Part shown: positions 1-8,549 of the stretch, in pieces | Layout of the letters: every line of letters starts with the position of its first letter | How positions within the stretch are numbered: position 1 is the stretch's first letter | Position numbers and translations under genes: made by a program | NCBI RefSeq assembly: GCF_029537235.1 | Contig: NZ_CP120639.1 | Coordinates: 930,001-994,000, forward strand | Length of the DNA stretch: 64,000 bases | Source of the DNA: Rhizobium sp. 32-5/1 | Lineage (GTDB): Bacteria; Pseudomonadota; Alphaproteobacteria; Rhizobiales; Rhizobiaceae | Reading direction: 5' to 3' | Notes under the pieces: model-generated | What the model was told of the DNA's origin: nothing | The model's database searches: none | What the model saw: the letters and a program-made list of their open reading frames with translations, nothing else

Positions 1-124
1 GACAATCAACACCTTTGTCTGCGATCCCGCCAATGACTGATCCTTGGAGGGCGCGATATTTGCTCTCTAAGGAACCAAATTCCGTCGCTGCTTTTGGTTT
101 CGGGGCCGATGAAGAGAGACCTCA

Positions 125-2080
125 ATGTCCGGGAAAGAAAAGCGAATGACCACAGATGAGACGAGTCTTCAAGGGGCCTCGATGGAAGGCCGCTACCGCC
201 TGTTGGTAGATGCCATAACCGACTATGCCATCTACATGCTCGACACCGAAGGCCGCATATCGAGCTGGAATGCTGGCGCCCAGCGCTTGAAAGGCTATGC
301 AGAGTCGGAGATCCTCGACAAACACTTTTCCCAATTTTATACCCCGGAAGATCTCGCGGCTGGTCTTCCGGCCAAGGCTCTTTCGACGGCCGAAGCGGAA
401 GGTCGCTTTGAAGCTGAGGGTTGGCGTGTCCGAAAGGATGGTGAACGGTTTTGGGCCCATGTTGTCATTGACGCGATCAGTGACCAGCATGGCCGACTGC
501 TGGGCTTTGCCAAGATCACCCGCGACCTTTCGGAGAGGAAGGCAGCCCGGGAGGTATTGAAACGAAGCGAGGAGCAGTTCCGCATGTTGATACAGGGGGT
601 CACGGACTACGCGATCTATATGCTGGACCCGGAAGGCAACGTTTCAAGCTGGAACGCGGGCGCACAGCGTATCAAGGGCTATGAGCCCGGCGAAATCATC
701 GGCCACCACTTCTCCCGTTTCTACACTGACGATGACAGGGCCGACGACCTGCCGCGGAAGGCCTTGGAGGTCGCCGCGCGGGACGGGCGCTTTGAGAAGG
801 AGGGATGGAGGCTCCGAAAGGACGGCACGCGCTTCTGGGCGAACGTCATCATCGACGCCATTCACCTTGAGGACGGTACGCATATCGGCTTTGCAAAAGT
901 GACGCGCGATATCACTGAGAAACGGCTGGCCCAGCAGGCATTGGAACAAGCCCAGCAGGAGCTCTTCCAGGCGCAGAAGATGGAAGCTGTCGGGCAGTTG
1001 ACAGGCGGTGTCGCGCACGACTTTAACAATCTCCTGATGGCGATCTTGGGCAGCCTCGAAATCGCGCGGAAGCGGGCGCTCGAAGGGCAGAATGTCATCG
1101 AGCTCATCGACAACGCGATTAGCGGCGCAAAGCGGGGTGCTTCGCTGACCCAGCGGCTGCTCGCCTTCTCCCGCAAGCAGGACCTCAAGCTCGAGGTGGT
1201 GGACGCGCCCTCTCTCGTTAGAGAGATGGCTGAGTTGCTCCAGCGGTCGATCGGTCCGTCCATCGAAATCAGCACGACGTTTCCGCTTTCCTTGCCGCCG
1301 GTCTGGTCCGATCCGAACCAACTGGAGAGTGCCCTGCTCAATCTGGTGGTCAACGCCCGCGATGCCATGCCGGACGGCGGAATAATCGCAATCTCTGCCC
1401 ACAAGCATGTGTTGAAGGAAAAGCAGCTCCCGGAGCTTCGCGCCGGCCAGTATGTCTGTCTTTCCGTCACGGACGAGGGTGAAGGGATGAACACCGAAAC
1501 CCTCGAAAAGGCAGCGACGCCGTTCTTCACGACGAAAGGCATTGGCAAGGGAACCGGCCTTGGTCTGTCCATGGTGCAAGGGCTCATGGCTCAGTCGGGC
1601 GGGCGGTTGGTTATGAAGTCGACACTAGGTCGGGGCACCACTGCGGAGCTATGGCTTCCTGTTGCGGAAATCACGGGTAAGTCCGACGCTGCCGTTGAAA
1701 CGTCAGCGTCCGCCGCCGTACCTCCACTAACCGTATTGGCGGTGGACGACGATAGCCTTGTGCTTATGAACACTGTGTTGATGCTGGAGGATCTCGGGCA
1801 CAGGGTGATAGAGGCCAATTCAGGGCAAGAAGCCCTCCGGCTTCTCGAACACGGACCGCTGCCCGACATTTTGATTACCGATCACGCTATGCCCCAGATG
1901 ACAGGTGCGCAATTAGCCGGGGAGGTGATCGAACGCTACCCTGGGCTCCACGTCGTGCTTGCCACCGGATATGCTGAACTGCCGGGCGGCGAGGCGGCGG
2001 CGTTGCCACGGTTGTCTAAGCCATTCAGTCAGGAGCAATTGAGTGATGCTCTGGCTGCGGCAATAAGGCCAGATCAATAG
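125..2080 (+). CDS. Hybrid sensor histidine kinase, PAS-PAS-HisKA-HATPase-receiver
   Basis: Cytoplasmic hybrid histidine kinase of 651 residues with no membrane segment. Two PAS domains (about 20-140 and 150-270) are near copies of each other: both carry TDYAIYMLD, SSWNAGAQR and RKDG. A short coiled linker leads to HisKA with the phospho-accepting His298 in GGVAHDFNNLL. The ATPase domain has the N box (NLVVNARDAM, about 405) and the G boxes VTDEGEGM and GTGLGLSM. A C-terminal receiver (about 535-648) has the phospho-acceptor Asp586 in LITDHAMP. The start at 125 lies behind a purine-rich GAAGAGAG; an ATG at 146 is an alternative. No response regulator partner is adjacent, so output probably passes through phosphotransfer elsewhere. 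The signal is unknown; tandem PAS domains suggest a small ligand, redox or light. Confidence 0.9.
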   Translation: MSGKEKRMTTDETSLQGASMEGRYRLLVDAITDYAIYMLDTEGRISSWNAGAQRLKGYAESEILDKHFSQFYTPEDLAAGLPAKALSTAEAEGRFEAEGWRVRKDGERFWAHVVIDAISDQHGRLLGFAKITRDLSERKAAREVLKRSEEQFRMLIQGVTDYAIYMLDPEGNVSSWNAGAQRIKGYEPGEIIGHHFSRFYTDDDRADDLPRKALEVAARDGRFEKEGWRLRKDGTRFWANVIIDAIHLEDGTHIGFAKVTRDITEKRLAQQALEQAQQELFQAQKMEAVGQLTGGVAHDFNNLLMAILGSLEIARKRALEGQNVIELIDNAISGAKRGASLTQRLLAFSRKQDLKLEVVDAPSLVREMAELLQRSIGPSIEISTTFPLSLPPVWSDPNQLESALLNLVVNARDAMPDGGIIAISAHKHVLKEKQLPELRAGQYVCLSVTDEGEGMNTETLEKAATPFFTTKGIGKGTGLGLSMVQGLMAQSGGRLVMKSTLGRGTTAELWLPVAEITGKSDAAVETSASAAVPPLTVLAVDDDSLVLMNTVLMLEDLGHRVIEANSGQEALRLLEHGPLPDILITDHAMPQMTGAQLAGEVIERYPGLHVVLATGYAELPGGEAAALPRLSKPFSQEQLSDALAAAIRPDQ

Positions 2081-2259
2081 TACCGAACGCGAGCTTTATC
2101 TAGAACGGCTTCGAGGCCGCACTTTACCGGCTCATCCGCGCGCTGTAAACATGGGGCTAGACGACGCAACGCCTTCGCAGCGTCAAGCTCGAATAGCTTT
2201 GCAGATCGACTATAGGGTAGGCCCAGCCTTTAACCGCTGGGGCGGCCCAGATCGTTCCT

Positions 2260-2403
2260 TTAAGAGGCGCGCGAGATGGTGTTTGGACGGACGTCGATTA
2301 TTTTGAATCCGGAGACGTCTGTCTCAAGCGCCTGAACCTGTTTGTTGAGTTTCAGCACTATCTGATCCACTTTTTCATTTCGCGTTAGCTCACCAAATCC
2401 GAC
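2260..2403 (-). pseudogene. Fragment of a small gene, related to the IS3 insertion target
   Basis: A short open stretch on the minus strand reads EKVDQIVLKLNKQVQALET and ends at a TAA; a stop lies just upstream and no start codon is present, so it is a fragment. The DNA at about 2369-2392 matches, in inverted orientation, the sequence reconstructed across the IS3 insertion (2452-2462 joined to 4072 onward). The rest of 2081-2259 shows nothing I can name. Confidence 0.4.
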
Positions 2404-2502
2404 CTAATTGTGTGCAAACGTCTTTATTCGCCCTGAGTGGATCACGGCGAAATGGAAAAAGTGGGGGTGCGGACGAAAACTTGGACCACCAGGAGGTAGT
2501 TC

Positions 2503-3165
2503 ATGTATTCCTACGCAGACAGACTTCGAGCCGTTGAGCTTTATATCAGGCTTGGCAAGCGACTTAACGGGACCATTCGCCAGTTGGGTTATCCCACAAA
2601 GAATGCGCTGAGGGGTTGGTACCGCGAGTACGTACAGCATCTCGACCTGCGTATTCAGCCGGTAGCTCGAGCGCCAAAGTATTCCGAGAGTCAGAAGCAG
2701 GCGGCACTTGAGCATTACCGCACCCATGATCGTTGCATCTCTGCGACGATGAGGGCGCTCGGCTATCCTGGTCGAGGAACTCTGACCGCATGGGTACGGG
2801 AGGCCTTTCCGGAGACGCGAACATCGATGGTGGGTCGATCGTGGCGCCCTGCCTATCCCGCAGCGGTGAAGCAAGCTGGTGTCATCGGACTATGTAGGGG
2901 AGATGAAAGCGCCCAACAGGTGGCTGACCGGCTGGGCGTCTGCAGGCCGACGTTGTACAACTGGAAAGACCAACTACTCGGTCATGAGGCTCCTTCCTCC
3001 ATGAAACGCCGCAAAACCACCCCGCAGGCGCCGGAACGCGAGGAACTCGAGCGCCAGCTTGAAGCCCTCCAACGTGATGTTCGCCAGTTGCAACTCGAGC
3101 ATGACCTCCTGAAGAAGGCCAATGAACTCCTAAAAAAGAACTGGGCGTCGATCTGCAGATCCTGA
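2503..3165 (+). CDS. IS3-family transposase OrfA
   Basis: DNA-binding subunit of the IS3 transposase, 220 residues, about twice the usual OrfA length. It appears to contain three helix-turn-helix units: YSYADRLRAVELYIRLGK at the start, a second around residues 65-100, and a third near 125-150 (AQQVADRLGVCRPTLYNWK). A leucine zipper follows (EELERQLEALQRDVRQLQL and on), as in OrfA proteins that dimerise with OrfAB. AGGAGG lies 7 bases before the ATG. The reading frame overlaps the frameshift heptamer at 3132-3138 and stops at 3165. Confidence 0.85.
   Translation: MYSYADRLRAVELYIRLGKRLNGTIRQLGYPTKNALRGWYREYVQHLDLRIQPVARAPKYSESQKQAALEHYRTHDRCISATMRALGYPGRGTLTAWVREAFPETRTSMVGRSWRPAYPAAVKQAGVIGLCRGDESAQQVADRLGVCRPTLYNWKDQLLGHEAPSSMKRRKTTPQAPEREELERQLEALQRDVRQLQLEHDLLKKANELLKKNWASICRS
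3132..3138 (+). promoter_or_regulatory. Programmed -1 frameshift site (A AAA AAG)
   Basis: The heptamer AAAAAAG is read by OrfA as (ct)A AAA AAG. Slipping one base back puts ribosomes into the orfB frame, which is open from 3138 through 4040 and gives the fusion LLKKELGVDLQ at the joint. This is the classical IS3-family arrangement for making OrfAB transposase. Confidence 0.85.
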
Positions 3166-3215
3166 GTAATCGGGAAAAGACACAGCTGGTTGACGCCCTT
3201 AAAGATACCTATCGC

Positions 3216-4040
3216 TTGCCAGAACTGCTCGCCCAGCTGCAAATTGCGCGAAGCTCCTACTTTTATCATCGCACGCGCATGTGTCTGGCAGACAAGTATG
3301 CCGCCGTCCGGCACAGCCTTGCGGAAATCTTTGAAGCGAACCGTCGTTGTTACGGCTACCGCAGACTACAGGCGTCACTGGCCAGGAAGAGCGTGATCAT
3401 CTCGGAAAAGGTTGTCCAGCGCTTGATGAAGCAGGAGCACTTGGTCGTGGCCAGACCGCGCCGACGGCGTTTCGGATCGTACTTGGGAGAAATAAGTCCG
3501 GCACCCGAGAACCTGATCAATCGCGACTTCCATGCGAAAGCGCCGAACGAGAAATGGCTGACAGACATCACCGAGTTCCAGATCCCAGCCGGGAAGGTGT
3601 ATCTCTCGCCCATCATCGATTGCTTCGACGGAATGGTCATCAGTTGGTCGATTGGAACGCAACCAGACGCGCGGCTGGTCAATACTATGCTGGATGCAGC
3701 TATTGAGACCGTGACCGACGGCGAGGAACGGCCAATCGTCCATTCCGATCGCGGAGCCCATTATCGCTGGCCAGGCTGGCTAACGCGGATCAGCGAAGCG
3801 AAACTGGTTCGCTCAATGTCCCGAAAGGGCTGCTCACAAGATAACGCCGCATGCGAAGGCTTCTTCGGCCGATTGAAAACGGAACTATTTTATCCACGAG
3901 ATTGGAAGGCCATCACAATCAAACAGTTCGTTGCCGAGGTAGACGCCTATATCCGCTGGTACAATGAGAAGCGTATCAAGATATCGCTGGGATCACTCAG
4001 CCCGGTCGAATATCGCAAGAGCCTCGGCCTTAACTTATAA
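3216..4040 (+). CDS. IS3-family transposase OrfB (DDE integrase domain)
   Basis: Catalytic part of the IS3 transposase. It is probably made mostly as an OrfAB fusion, because its frame is already open from the slippery site at 3138; 3216 is the first ATG. An HTH_21 segment (CYGYRRLQASLARK) precedes the retroviral-type integrase core. The DDE residues are visible as WLTDITEF (D), VHSDRGAHY (D) and NAACEGFFGRLKTEL (E). The C-terminus YNEKRIKISLGSLSPVEYR is typical of the family. Reading frame intact, so the element could still be active. Confidence 0.9.
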   Translation: MPELLAQLQIARSSYFYHRTRMCLADKYAAVRHSLAEIFEANRRCYGYRRLQASLARKSVIISEKVVQRLMKQEHLVVARPRRRRFGSYLGEISPAPENLINRDFHAKAPNEKWLTDITEFQIPAGKVYLSPIIDCFDGMVISWSIGTQPDARLVNTMLDAAIETVTDGEERPIVHSDRGAHYRWPGWLTRISEAKLVRSMSRKGCSQDNAACEGFFGRLKTELFYPRDWKAITIKQFVAEVDAYIRWYNEKRIKISLGSLSPVEYRKSLGLNL

Positions 4041-4077
4041 AGCTGTCCAACTTTTTATCCGCACCCCCAGTGGATCA

Positions 4078-4260
4078 AATAGTGCTGAAAATGAACAATC
4101 TACCAGATGTCGGGCCTTTGCCATCGCATCGGGGTCGCCCTTCGCGTCTCGAACAGCCCTTCTTGCGGACATCAATTCCTTGACCAGTCTATTCCGTGTG
4201 GCTTCTTCTGCGGACAACGAAATATCGCCCATCAGACGTATCAAGATATCGGTCCGACAT
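4078..4260 (-). pseudogene. Broken small rhizobial protein (DGRY-type)
   Basis: An ATG at 4260 opens MSDRYLDTSDGRYFVVRRR, the start of a small hypothetical family widespread in rhizobia, but it stops soon after. The next part of such a protein (RLVKELMSARRAVRDAKGD and on) continues in another frame. The middle segment is missing and the C-terminus merges with the IS3 flank. I regard it as a decayed gene with an internal deletion and a truncated end. Confidence 0.45.
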
Positions 4261-4264
4261 TCTC

Positions 4265-4500
4265 CTAGCGCCCGCCTTTGATCGCCTGGTCTAATATTCG
4301 CTCTGTTTCCAGATTGGATGCCAGCGACAGCATGTGGCAGTCGGCAATATCCACCAGTGCGCCGGCGACTTCGGTCTCTGCCCAACCGGCCATCACCGCT
4401 TGCTCGGCCAACTGTCTGAATGCGTCGGCAATTGCTTCCTGACAGTTCAGAAAGTGATCGGGATGCTCGGAAAGGCGCCTCAGCGCGTCCGTTCAGACAT
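4265..4500 (-). pseudogene. Small hypothetical protein, probably frameshifted
   Basis: The minus strand encodes DHFLNCQEAIADAFRQLAEQ followed by VMAGWAETEVAGALVDIADC and ends AIKGGR-stop, an acidic helical small protein of unknown function. An ATG at 4500 begins MSERTR, then stops unless one base is inserted, so the start is out of frame with the body. The stop sits 5 bases before the next small gene, suggesting a former two-gene unit. Confidence 0.4.
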
Positions 4501-4566
4501 CTGCTGCATCTGCGAAAAGCAGTCCGAACGCGGTACGTGGCCACAGCGGCCGCATCGTTGTATTGG

Positions 4567-5284
4567 TTACTGGCTGCTCAAGATCATCTTTGATGTTTGG
4601 GGCGCACCGGCGTTCAGAATGGCAACGAAGTCCCTGAGCATCTGAACCCGGCGCGGACGGAAACTCTCCTCCGTCATCTGGATGTCGGCGATCCGGTCGA
4701 CACGGAACTTGCGGAAATCCTGGCGCAGGCAACACCAGGCAAGCAACACCAGCGTCCTCTCCAGATAGACGATCGCCAGCGGCAGGACTTGCCGGTCGGT
4801 CCGTTGCTGCTCCGCGTCCACATAGCTTATCACCACGGCGCTTTCCTGCCAGCAAGCCTCGCGCAGAAGGCCGACATCGACGACCGGAGGATCGCGGCGC
4901 TCGAACCGATAGACCTGGGAGGCGGCATGCAGTGCCTGGCGTTGTAGTCGGTCGGACAGCGTTGCTGTGACCTTCGAAAGCACGGCACCTGCGGCCGCCG
5001 CGAGAGCCGGTTCACCCATGTGCCGCACCTCGGCAAGGCCGAGCACCAAGGCTTCGATTTCAAGCCGTGTGAACGTCTGCGGCGGCAAGGCGATGTCTTC
5101 CGTCAGTCTGTAGCCGAAGCCGCGCTCGCCATCGATGATGGCGCCCGCAGCGCGCAGGCTCTCGATGTCCCTATAGAGCGAACGCAACGACACGCCGGTC
5201 TCCTCGGCAAGGCGCGCGGCCGTGACCGGGGAGGAGAGTGCGAAGTGCCTGGAGCAGGCGGAAAAGACGATCACTACGAGCCAT
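4567..5284 (-). CDS. WYL-domain transcriptional regulator (YafY-like), frameshifted near N-terminus
   Basis: Regulator with an N-terminal HTH_11 (VTAARLAEETGVSLRSLYRD), a conserved linker (GYRLTEDIALPPQTFTRLEIE) and a C-terminal WYL domain (about 130-215; LERTLVLLAWCCLRQDFRKF). The family start MARSDRLFRLLQALRTL is present from the ATG at 5284, but in a different frame from the rest. One surplus base around 5230-5240 separates them. It is divergent from the GST gene at 5378; such YafY-like genes often control their neighbour, so autoregulation and GST control are inferred. WYL domains usually sense small ligands or nucleic-acid damage products. Confidence 0.75.
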
Positions 5285-5377
5285 GACTTTGGAGGATAGA
5301 GCAAGCCTACTGACGGAAACTGGCAGTTGGCGGACTGTACAAGATCCGCATTGCCAAACGCAACCGAGGATCCAGAC

Positions 5378-5989
5378 TATGCTGACGCTCTTTCACGCCC
5401 CCGCTCGCGCTCGACGCGTATCGTCACCTTGCTTCGCGAATTAGACGCCATCGACAAGGTGGCGATCGAGATCGTCGACATCACCCGCGGCGATGGCAGC
5501 GGTCGCGAAGATCCGAAGAACCCGCATCCGGAAGGCAAGGTGCCGCTGCTCGACCATGATGGCGTCGTCATCTGGGAGAGCATCGCGATCATTCAGTACC
5601 TGACGGATCTCTTCCCGGAAAAGAAGATGGCGCCTGTTGCCGGCGATCCGCAGCGCGGTCGGTATCTCAGCTGGCTCGCCTGGTATGCCGGCGTGGTCGA
5701 ACCTGTACTGATCATGCAGGCAGCCGGGATCTCCCATCCATTTGTGGATTTTACCTTCCGCAGCCCGGCGGAACTTGCCGCACGCCTTGAAACTGCGCTC
5801 AAGGATAGGCCCTATCTGATGGGAGAGCGATACACAGCTGTCGATCTGCTGCTGCATTCGCCCTTTGCTTGGTACCCTGCAGCGACGCCGGATAGCGATG
5901 TGGTCAAGGCCTGGATTGAGCGTTGCGGCGAGCGGCCATCGCTGCAATGGACCGCCGACTATGACGCTCGCACCTTGGTTGCGGCTTGA
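5378..5989 (+). CDS. Glutathione S-transferase family protein, frameshifted near N-terminus
   Basis: Cytosolic GST of about 204 residues. The start MLTLFHAP at 5378 is followed, in another frame, by RSRSTRIVTLLRELDAID; one missing C in the run at 5398-5402 explains the break. The thioredoxin-like N domain has GKVPLLDHDGVVIWESIAII (the glutathione-binding P-L...ES region) and the helical C domain runs from about 90 (YLSWLAWYAG, MGERYTAVDLLLHSPF). Probable role is glutathione conjugation or reduction of an electrophile. Divergent from a WYL regulator. Confidence 0.8.
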   Translation, partial: YADALSRPRSRSTRIVTLLRELDAIDKVAIEIVDITRGDGSGREDPKNPHPEGKVPLLDHDGVVIWESIAIIQYLTDLFPEKKMAPVAGDPQRGRYLSWLAWYAGVVEPVLIMQAAGISHPFVDFTFRSPAELAARLETALKDRPYLMGERYTAVDLLLHSPFAWYPAATPDSDVVKAWIERCGERPSLQWTADYDARTLVAA

Positions 5990-6218
5990 TCGCTGGCACT
6001 GGCCGCTCCGACCGGGCGGCCACTTTCGCGTGAGATAGATCGCGCTTTTCACCCCTTATGGCAAGCGGCTACGGAAGCATCGCGAGCACCATGATTCTGG
6101 CCGAAATATCAAGCGCCTAGTCTATCTGGACAAGGCGTCGTTCGTTCAGCTCCTTTCAAGAGCTTAACGATCAGCGGAAAGCCGTTACGTTATATGAAGA
6201 GCGCACATTGGAGTTCTC

Positions 6219-6515
6219 ATGTCGACGTCACACACGAGTAAGAGCGTGGACGCAAGCGTTCCACTAAATATGCGTATTAAGCCGGCGACGCGCAATTTGA
6301 TTGACCGTGCGGCTGAGTTGCTTGGCAAGACTCGCACAGATTTCATGTTGGAGGCGTCTGAACGTCGAGCTGAGGAAGTGCTGCTCGATCGTACGATTTT
6401 CACCGTGAGTCCCGTAGTCTATGCCGAGTACCTTGCTCGCCTTGATGCGCCCGCGCAGAGCAATGAGCGTTTGAAACGCACGATGTCCACCAAAGCGCCG
6501 TGGGACAAGGCGTGA
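6219..6515 (+). CDS. DUF1778 (TacA-like) antitoxin
   Basis: 98-residue antitoxin. The N-terminal ribbon-helix-helix (VPLNMRIKPATRNLIDRAAE) binds DNA; the C-terminal tail (DRTIFTVSPVVYAEYLARLD) wraps the toxin in known TacA structures. GGAG precedes the ATG by 7 bases. Its TGA overlaps the GTG start of the downstream acetyltransferase (GTGA), the normal arrangement for TacAT. Expected to repress its own operon with the toxin. Both frames intact. Confidence 0.88.
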   Translation: MSTSHTSKSVDASVPLNMRIKPATRNLIDRAAELLGKTRTDFMLEASERRAEEVLLDRTIFTVSPVVYAEYLARLDAPAQSNERLKRTMSTKAPWDKA

Positions 6516-7009
6516 GCATAACTGCGCCTCCTCCTTTGGCTGATCATCATGAGTTGGCCGAGTTCGATTCTGGCGTTTCTGAGCTGGACGATTGGCTTTG
6601 TCGACGAGCCCGTACCAACCAGGTAAGTGGCGCGTCACGTACCTTTGTTGTTTGCGAAGGAAGTCGTGTCATTGCCTACTACGCGCTTGCCTCAGGCGCG
6701 GTGAAGCCGCCAGAAGCACCCGGTCGTCTTAGGCGCAACATGCCGGATCCGATCCGAGTCGCCGTGCTAGGCCGGCTAGCTATTGACCGGTCATATCAAG
6801 GCCGAGGTATCGGTCGCGCGCTGGTCCGCGATGTGGGACTGCGCTTGCTCAATGCCGCTGAAATACTTGGCATCCGTGGCGTGCTCGTGCATGCAATTTC
6901 AGATGAAGCACGAGCCTTCTATGAGGCTGTCGGCTTCCTTCCTTCTCCGTCAGACCCAATGATGCTGATGATAGGACTAGGAGACCTCAATAGTGCGCTT
7001 GCCGACTAG
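6512..7009 (+). CDS. GNAT acetyltransferase toxin (TacT-like)
   Basis: About 165 residues. Toxins of this family acetylate the amino group of charged aminoacyl-tRNA and stop translation. The N-terminus has the typical LAEFDSGVSELDDWLCRRA; the acetyl-CoA loop is YQGRGIGRALVRD (Q/R-x-x-G-x-G); the C-terminus has AFYEAVGFLPSP with the tyrosine usual in TacT. I chose GTG at 6512 because it overlaps the antitoxin stop. Only active when the adjacent DUF1778 antitoxin is lost. Confidence 0.88.
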   Translation: MSITAPPPLADHHELAEFDSGVSELDDWLCRRARTNQVSGASRTFVVCEGSRVIAYYALASGAVKPPEAPGRLRRNMPDPIRVAVLGRLAIDRSYQGRGIGRALVRDVGLRLLNAAEILGIRGVLVHAISDEARAFYEAVGFLPSPSDPMMLMIGLGDLNSALAD

Positions 7010-7230
7010 TATGCAACTAATCACTCCGCTTAGGGTAGTCTTCACCTTTCGCTAAGATGCCGAGATTGCTCTAGAATGTGTGACACGGACTGAGGTGGCT
7101 TGCGTTCGAATCCGCTCAAGGCGAAGTATGCCGCATCAACGCGTTACCGGGAGAGGGTCGTAGCGTTGAATCGGGCGGCCAATGTGCTGGCGATCTTAAA
7201 TCCAGCCTAACGCGCGCTCGTGGCCAATTC

Positions 7231-7557
7231 TCAGCGACGTCGGCCACGCTTCTCTGCCTCATCATCGAAGCCAGGTGGTTTTGTTTTTACCCAATTGACG
7301 AACTTCTGAATCGCGGGTCCTCGAGAATAGCTGAGTCCGTGGAACTTCTTTGCCAACGGGGCGTCCGTGAAGGCTGCATGTATGTGACTATGGCATATCC
7401 GGTGCAATGGCACCTTGATCTTGCCACCCTTACTCCTGGGAACAAGACGGTGGTCCTCGATCTGGTCGTCAGGTATTACCCGCTCGCAGAGCGGGCAGAT
7501 GACGGGCTCCGACTCGACATCTTGCGAAGCGAAATCGTCTCTGTTCTTGCGTGCCAT
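7231..7557 (-). CDS. HNH-type zinc-binding nuclease-like protein
   Basis: 108 residues with a compact HNH/treble-clef core: CPLC (about 21-24), DHRLVPRSKGG (the DH pair), and HRICHSHIHAAF with metal-binding Cys/His. Resembles small stand-alone HNH proteins found beside mobile elements. Substrate unknown; a role in phage or plasmid restriction is only a guess. No partner methylase nearby. Isolated gene between the TA pair and the CGNR regulator; the 220 bases upstream of its stop (7010-7230) contain nothing recognisable. Confidence 0.65.
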   Translation of the reverse strand: MARKNRDDFASQDVESEPVICPLCERVIPDDQIEDHRLVPRSKGGKIKVPLHRICHSHIHAAFTDAPLAKKFHGLSYSRGPAIQKFVNWVKTKPPGFDDEAEKRGRRR

Positions 7558-7769
7558 CGATTTGGTGTCTCTCTACAGGCTGTCAGACTGCGTCCGCGCC
7601 GCTTCGATAGACTATCCCGACATGCCGAAAACACCAAGCCGGTTTCAACAAGGCACCTGCGTTTGCGTCGGAGGAACAGATGGGAGTAAAGACGAGCAAC
7701 TCGATTAGTCGATCCTAGAGACAAGCGATAGAGAATTATACAATATTGTCCATGAGTTGCGGCCTCGGT

Positions 7770-8467
7770 TTAGCAGGTCGTCGGTTCACAACTGTTCAAA
7801 GCTCCACGGATGCATTTCTCTAGTTGGGCTGCATTATGCTCTACAGTAAGGCCAGCCAAACGCTTACTTTCGCTTTTTCGGAACCTTTTCACTCGTTCGT
7901 GGGTGCCGCACGTAGCCTCGGAACACCAAATGCGCCGTCCGCTTTTGGAAGTATCGAGAAACAACCAGCCACAATTGTCGCCCTTACATTCCCGGATTAG
8001 GCGGCGATCATAGCGCCTCATGATCAACTCGGCCGCTGCTTCAGCAAAGAGGCCCGCCAGATCCGCCGGTTCTGTCAGCAGCGGCAACCACCGGTAGCCG
8101 GCATCTGTTTCGGATAAGACCTGTCGAGCGCGAGCCTGCTTAGCCACCTTGTGCACGCATTGAAACGCATCATGAGGATATAGCCGCTCTGTGTCTTCTG
8201 ACAAGAAGACCGCGTAGACAGCCTCCCGAAGTTGCAGGGCGTCCTTCACTGCCGTAGCGGCTTTTCGAGGATGCGCTTTCTCTACCGCAAACAGCTCCCC
8301 TTTTGTGTCTCGTCAATGAGGCCAGTCCGTTGTGCCAGTATGATCATGTCACCGTACGATTGCAGGAGATCGGGTCCCCATTGCCCACGCCGGCTGTCGA
8401 CCGTGTTAGTGAAATCCAATGCGGGGTGCCCGCCGCTCAGCGGCATATCGATCGTTGACGCTGCCAT
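7770..8467 (-). CDS. CGNR zinc-finger / ABATE-domain regulator, frameshifted
   Basis: Putative transcription regulator. The N-terminal ABATE region begins GGHPALDFTNTVDSRRGQWG. A helical middle follows, then a C-terminal zinc finger: C-x4-C (CKGDNC), then WCSEATCGTHERVKRFR. The family's eponymous CGNR reads CGTH here. The frame breaks near 8290 where one base is missing before GAGCTG; with it restored, TGLIDETQK runs into GELFAVEKAHPRKAATAVKD. The ATG at 8467 faces the DMT exporter across an 82-base gap with a dyad (8503-8532), so local control of exporter and self is likely. Confidence 0.72.
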
Positions 8468-8502
8468 ATCACCTTCGGAACAAGTTGGATGTCGCTTCGT
8501 TT

Positions 8503-8532
8503 GTAACGGTAATAATGCCATTATACCGTTAC
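8503..8532. promoter_or_regulatory. Dyad operator between CGNR regulator and DMT exporter
   Basis: GTAACGGTA(A)TAATG and CATTATACCGTTAC form 14-base arms that match perfectly apart from one bulged A on the left. It lies 18 bases upstream of the exporter ATG and 36 bases upstream of the regulator ATG, where a repressor would block both promoters. Confidence 0.6.
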
Positions 8533-8549
8533 AGAATAGGATAGTCTTG

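Larger units (their letters stand above)
2463..4068 (+). mobile_element. IS3-family insertion sequence, apparently complete
   Basis: Terminal inverted repeats lie at 2462-2486 and 4045-4069 and match at 22 of 25 positions (GGGGGTGCGGA at the tips). The flanks carry AGT on both sides (2460-2462 and 4069-4071), a plausible 3-bp target duplication. Inside are orfA and orfB in 0/-1 frames joined by an A6G slippery heptamer. Removing the element rejoins a sequence that has a diverged inverted copy at about 2369-2398, which supports these boundaries. Length is about 1.6 kb, long for IS3 because orfA is unusually large. Confidence 0.85.

Noticed and set aside
644..1579. Long minus-strand open frame opposite the first kinase
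   Set aside because: It is a shadow of the high-GC kinase gene; the plus strand has full domain evidence. The same holds for 21604-23100 minus, 30192-31337 plus and 39637-40788 minus.
7105..7130. tRNA-like GTTCGAATCC sequence
   Set aside because: It resembles a T-loop, but no acceptor stem, D arm or anticodon arm can be folded around it.
8232..8549. N-terminal extension of the DMT transporter
   Set aside because: The upstream codons are antisense to the CGNR gene and contain the dyad; the ATG at 8550 fits the first helix.
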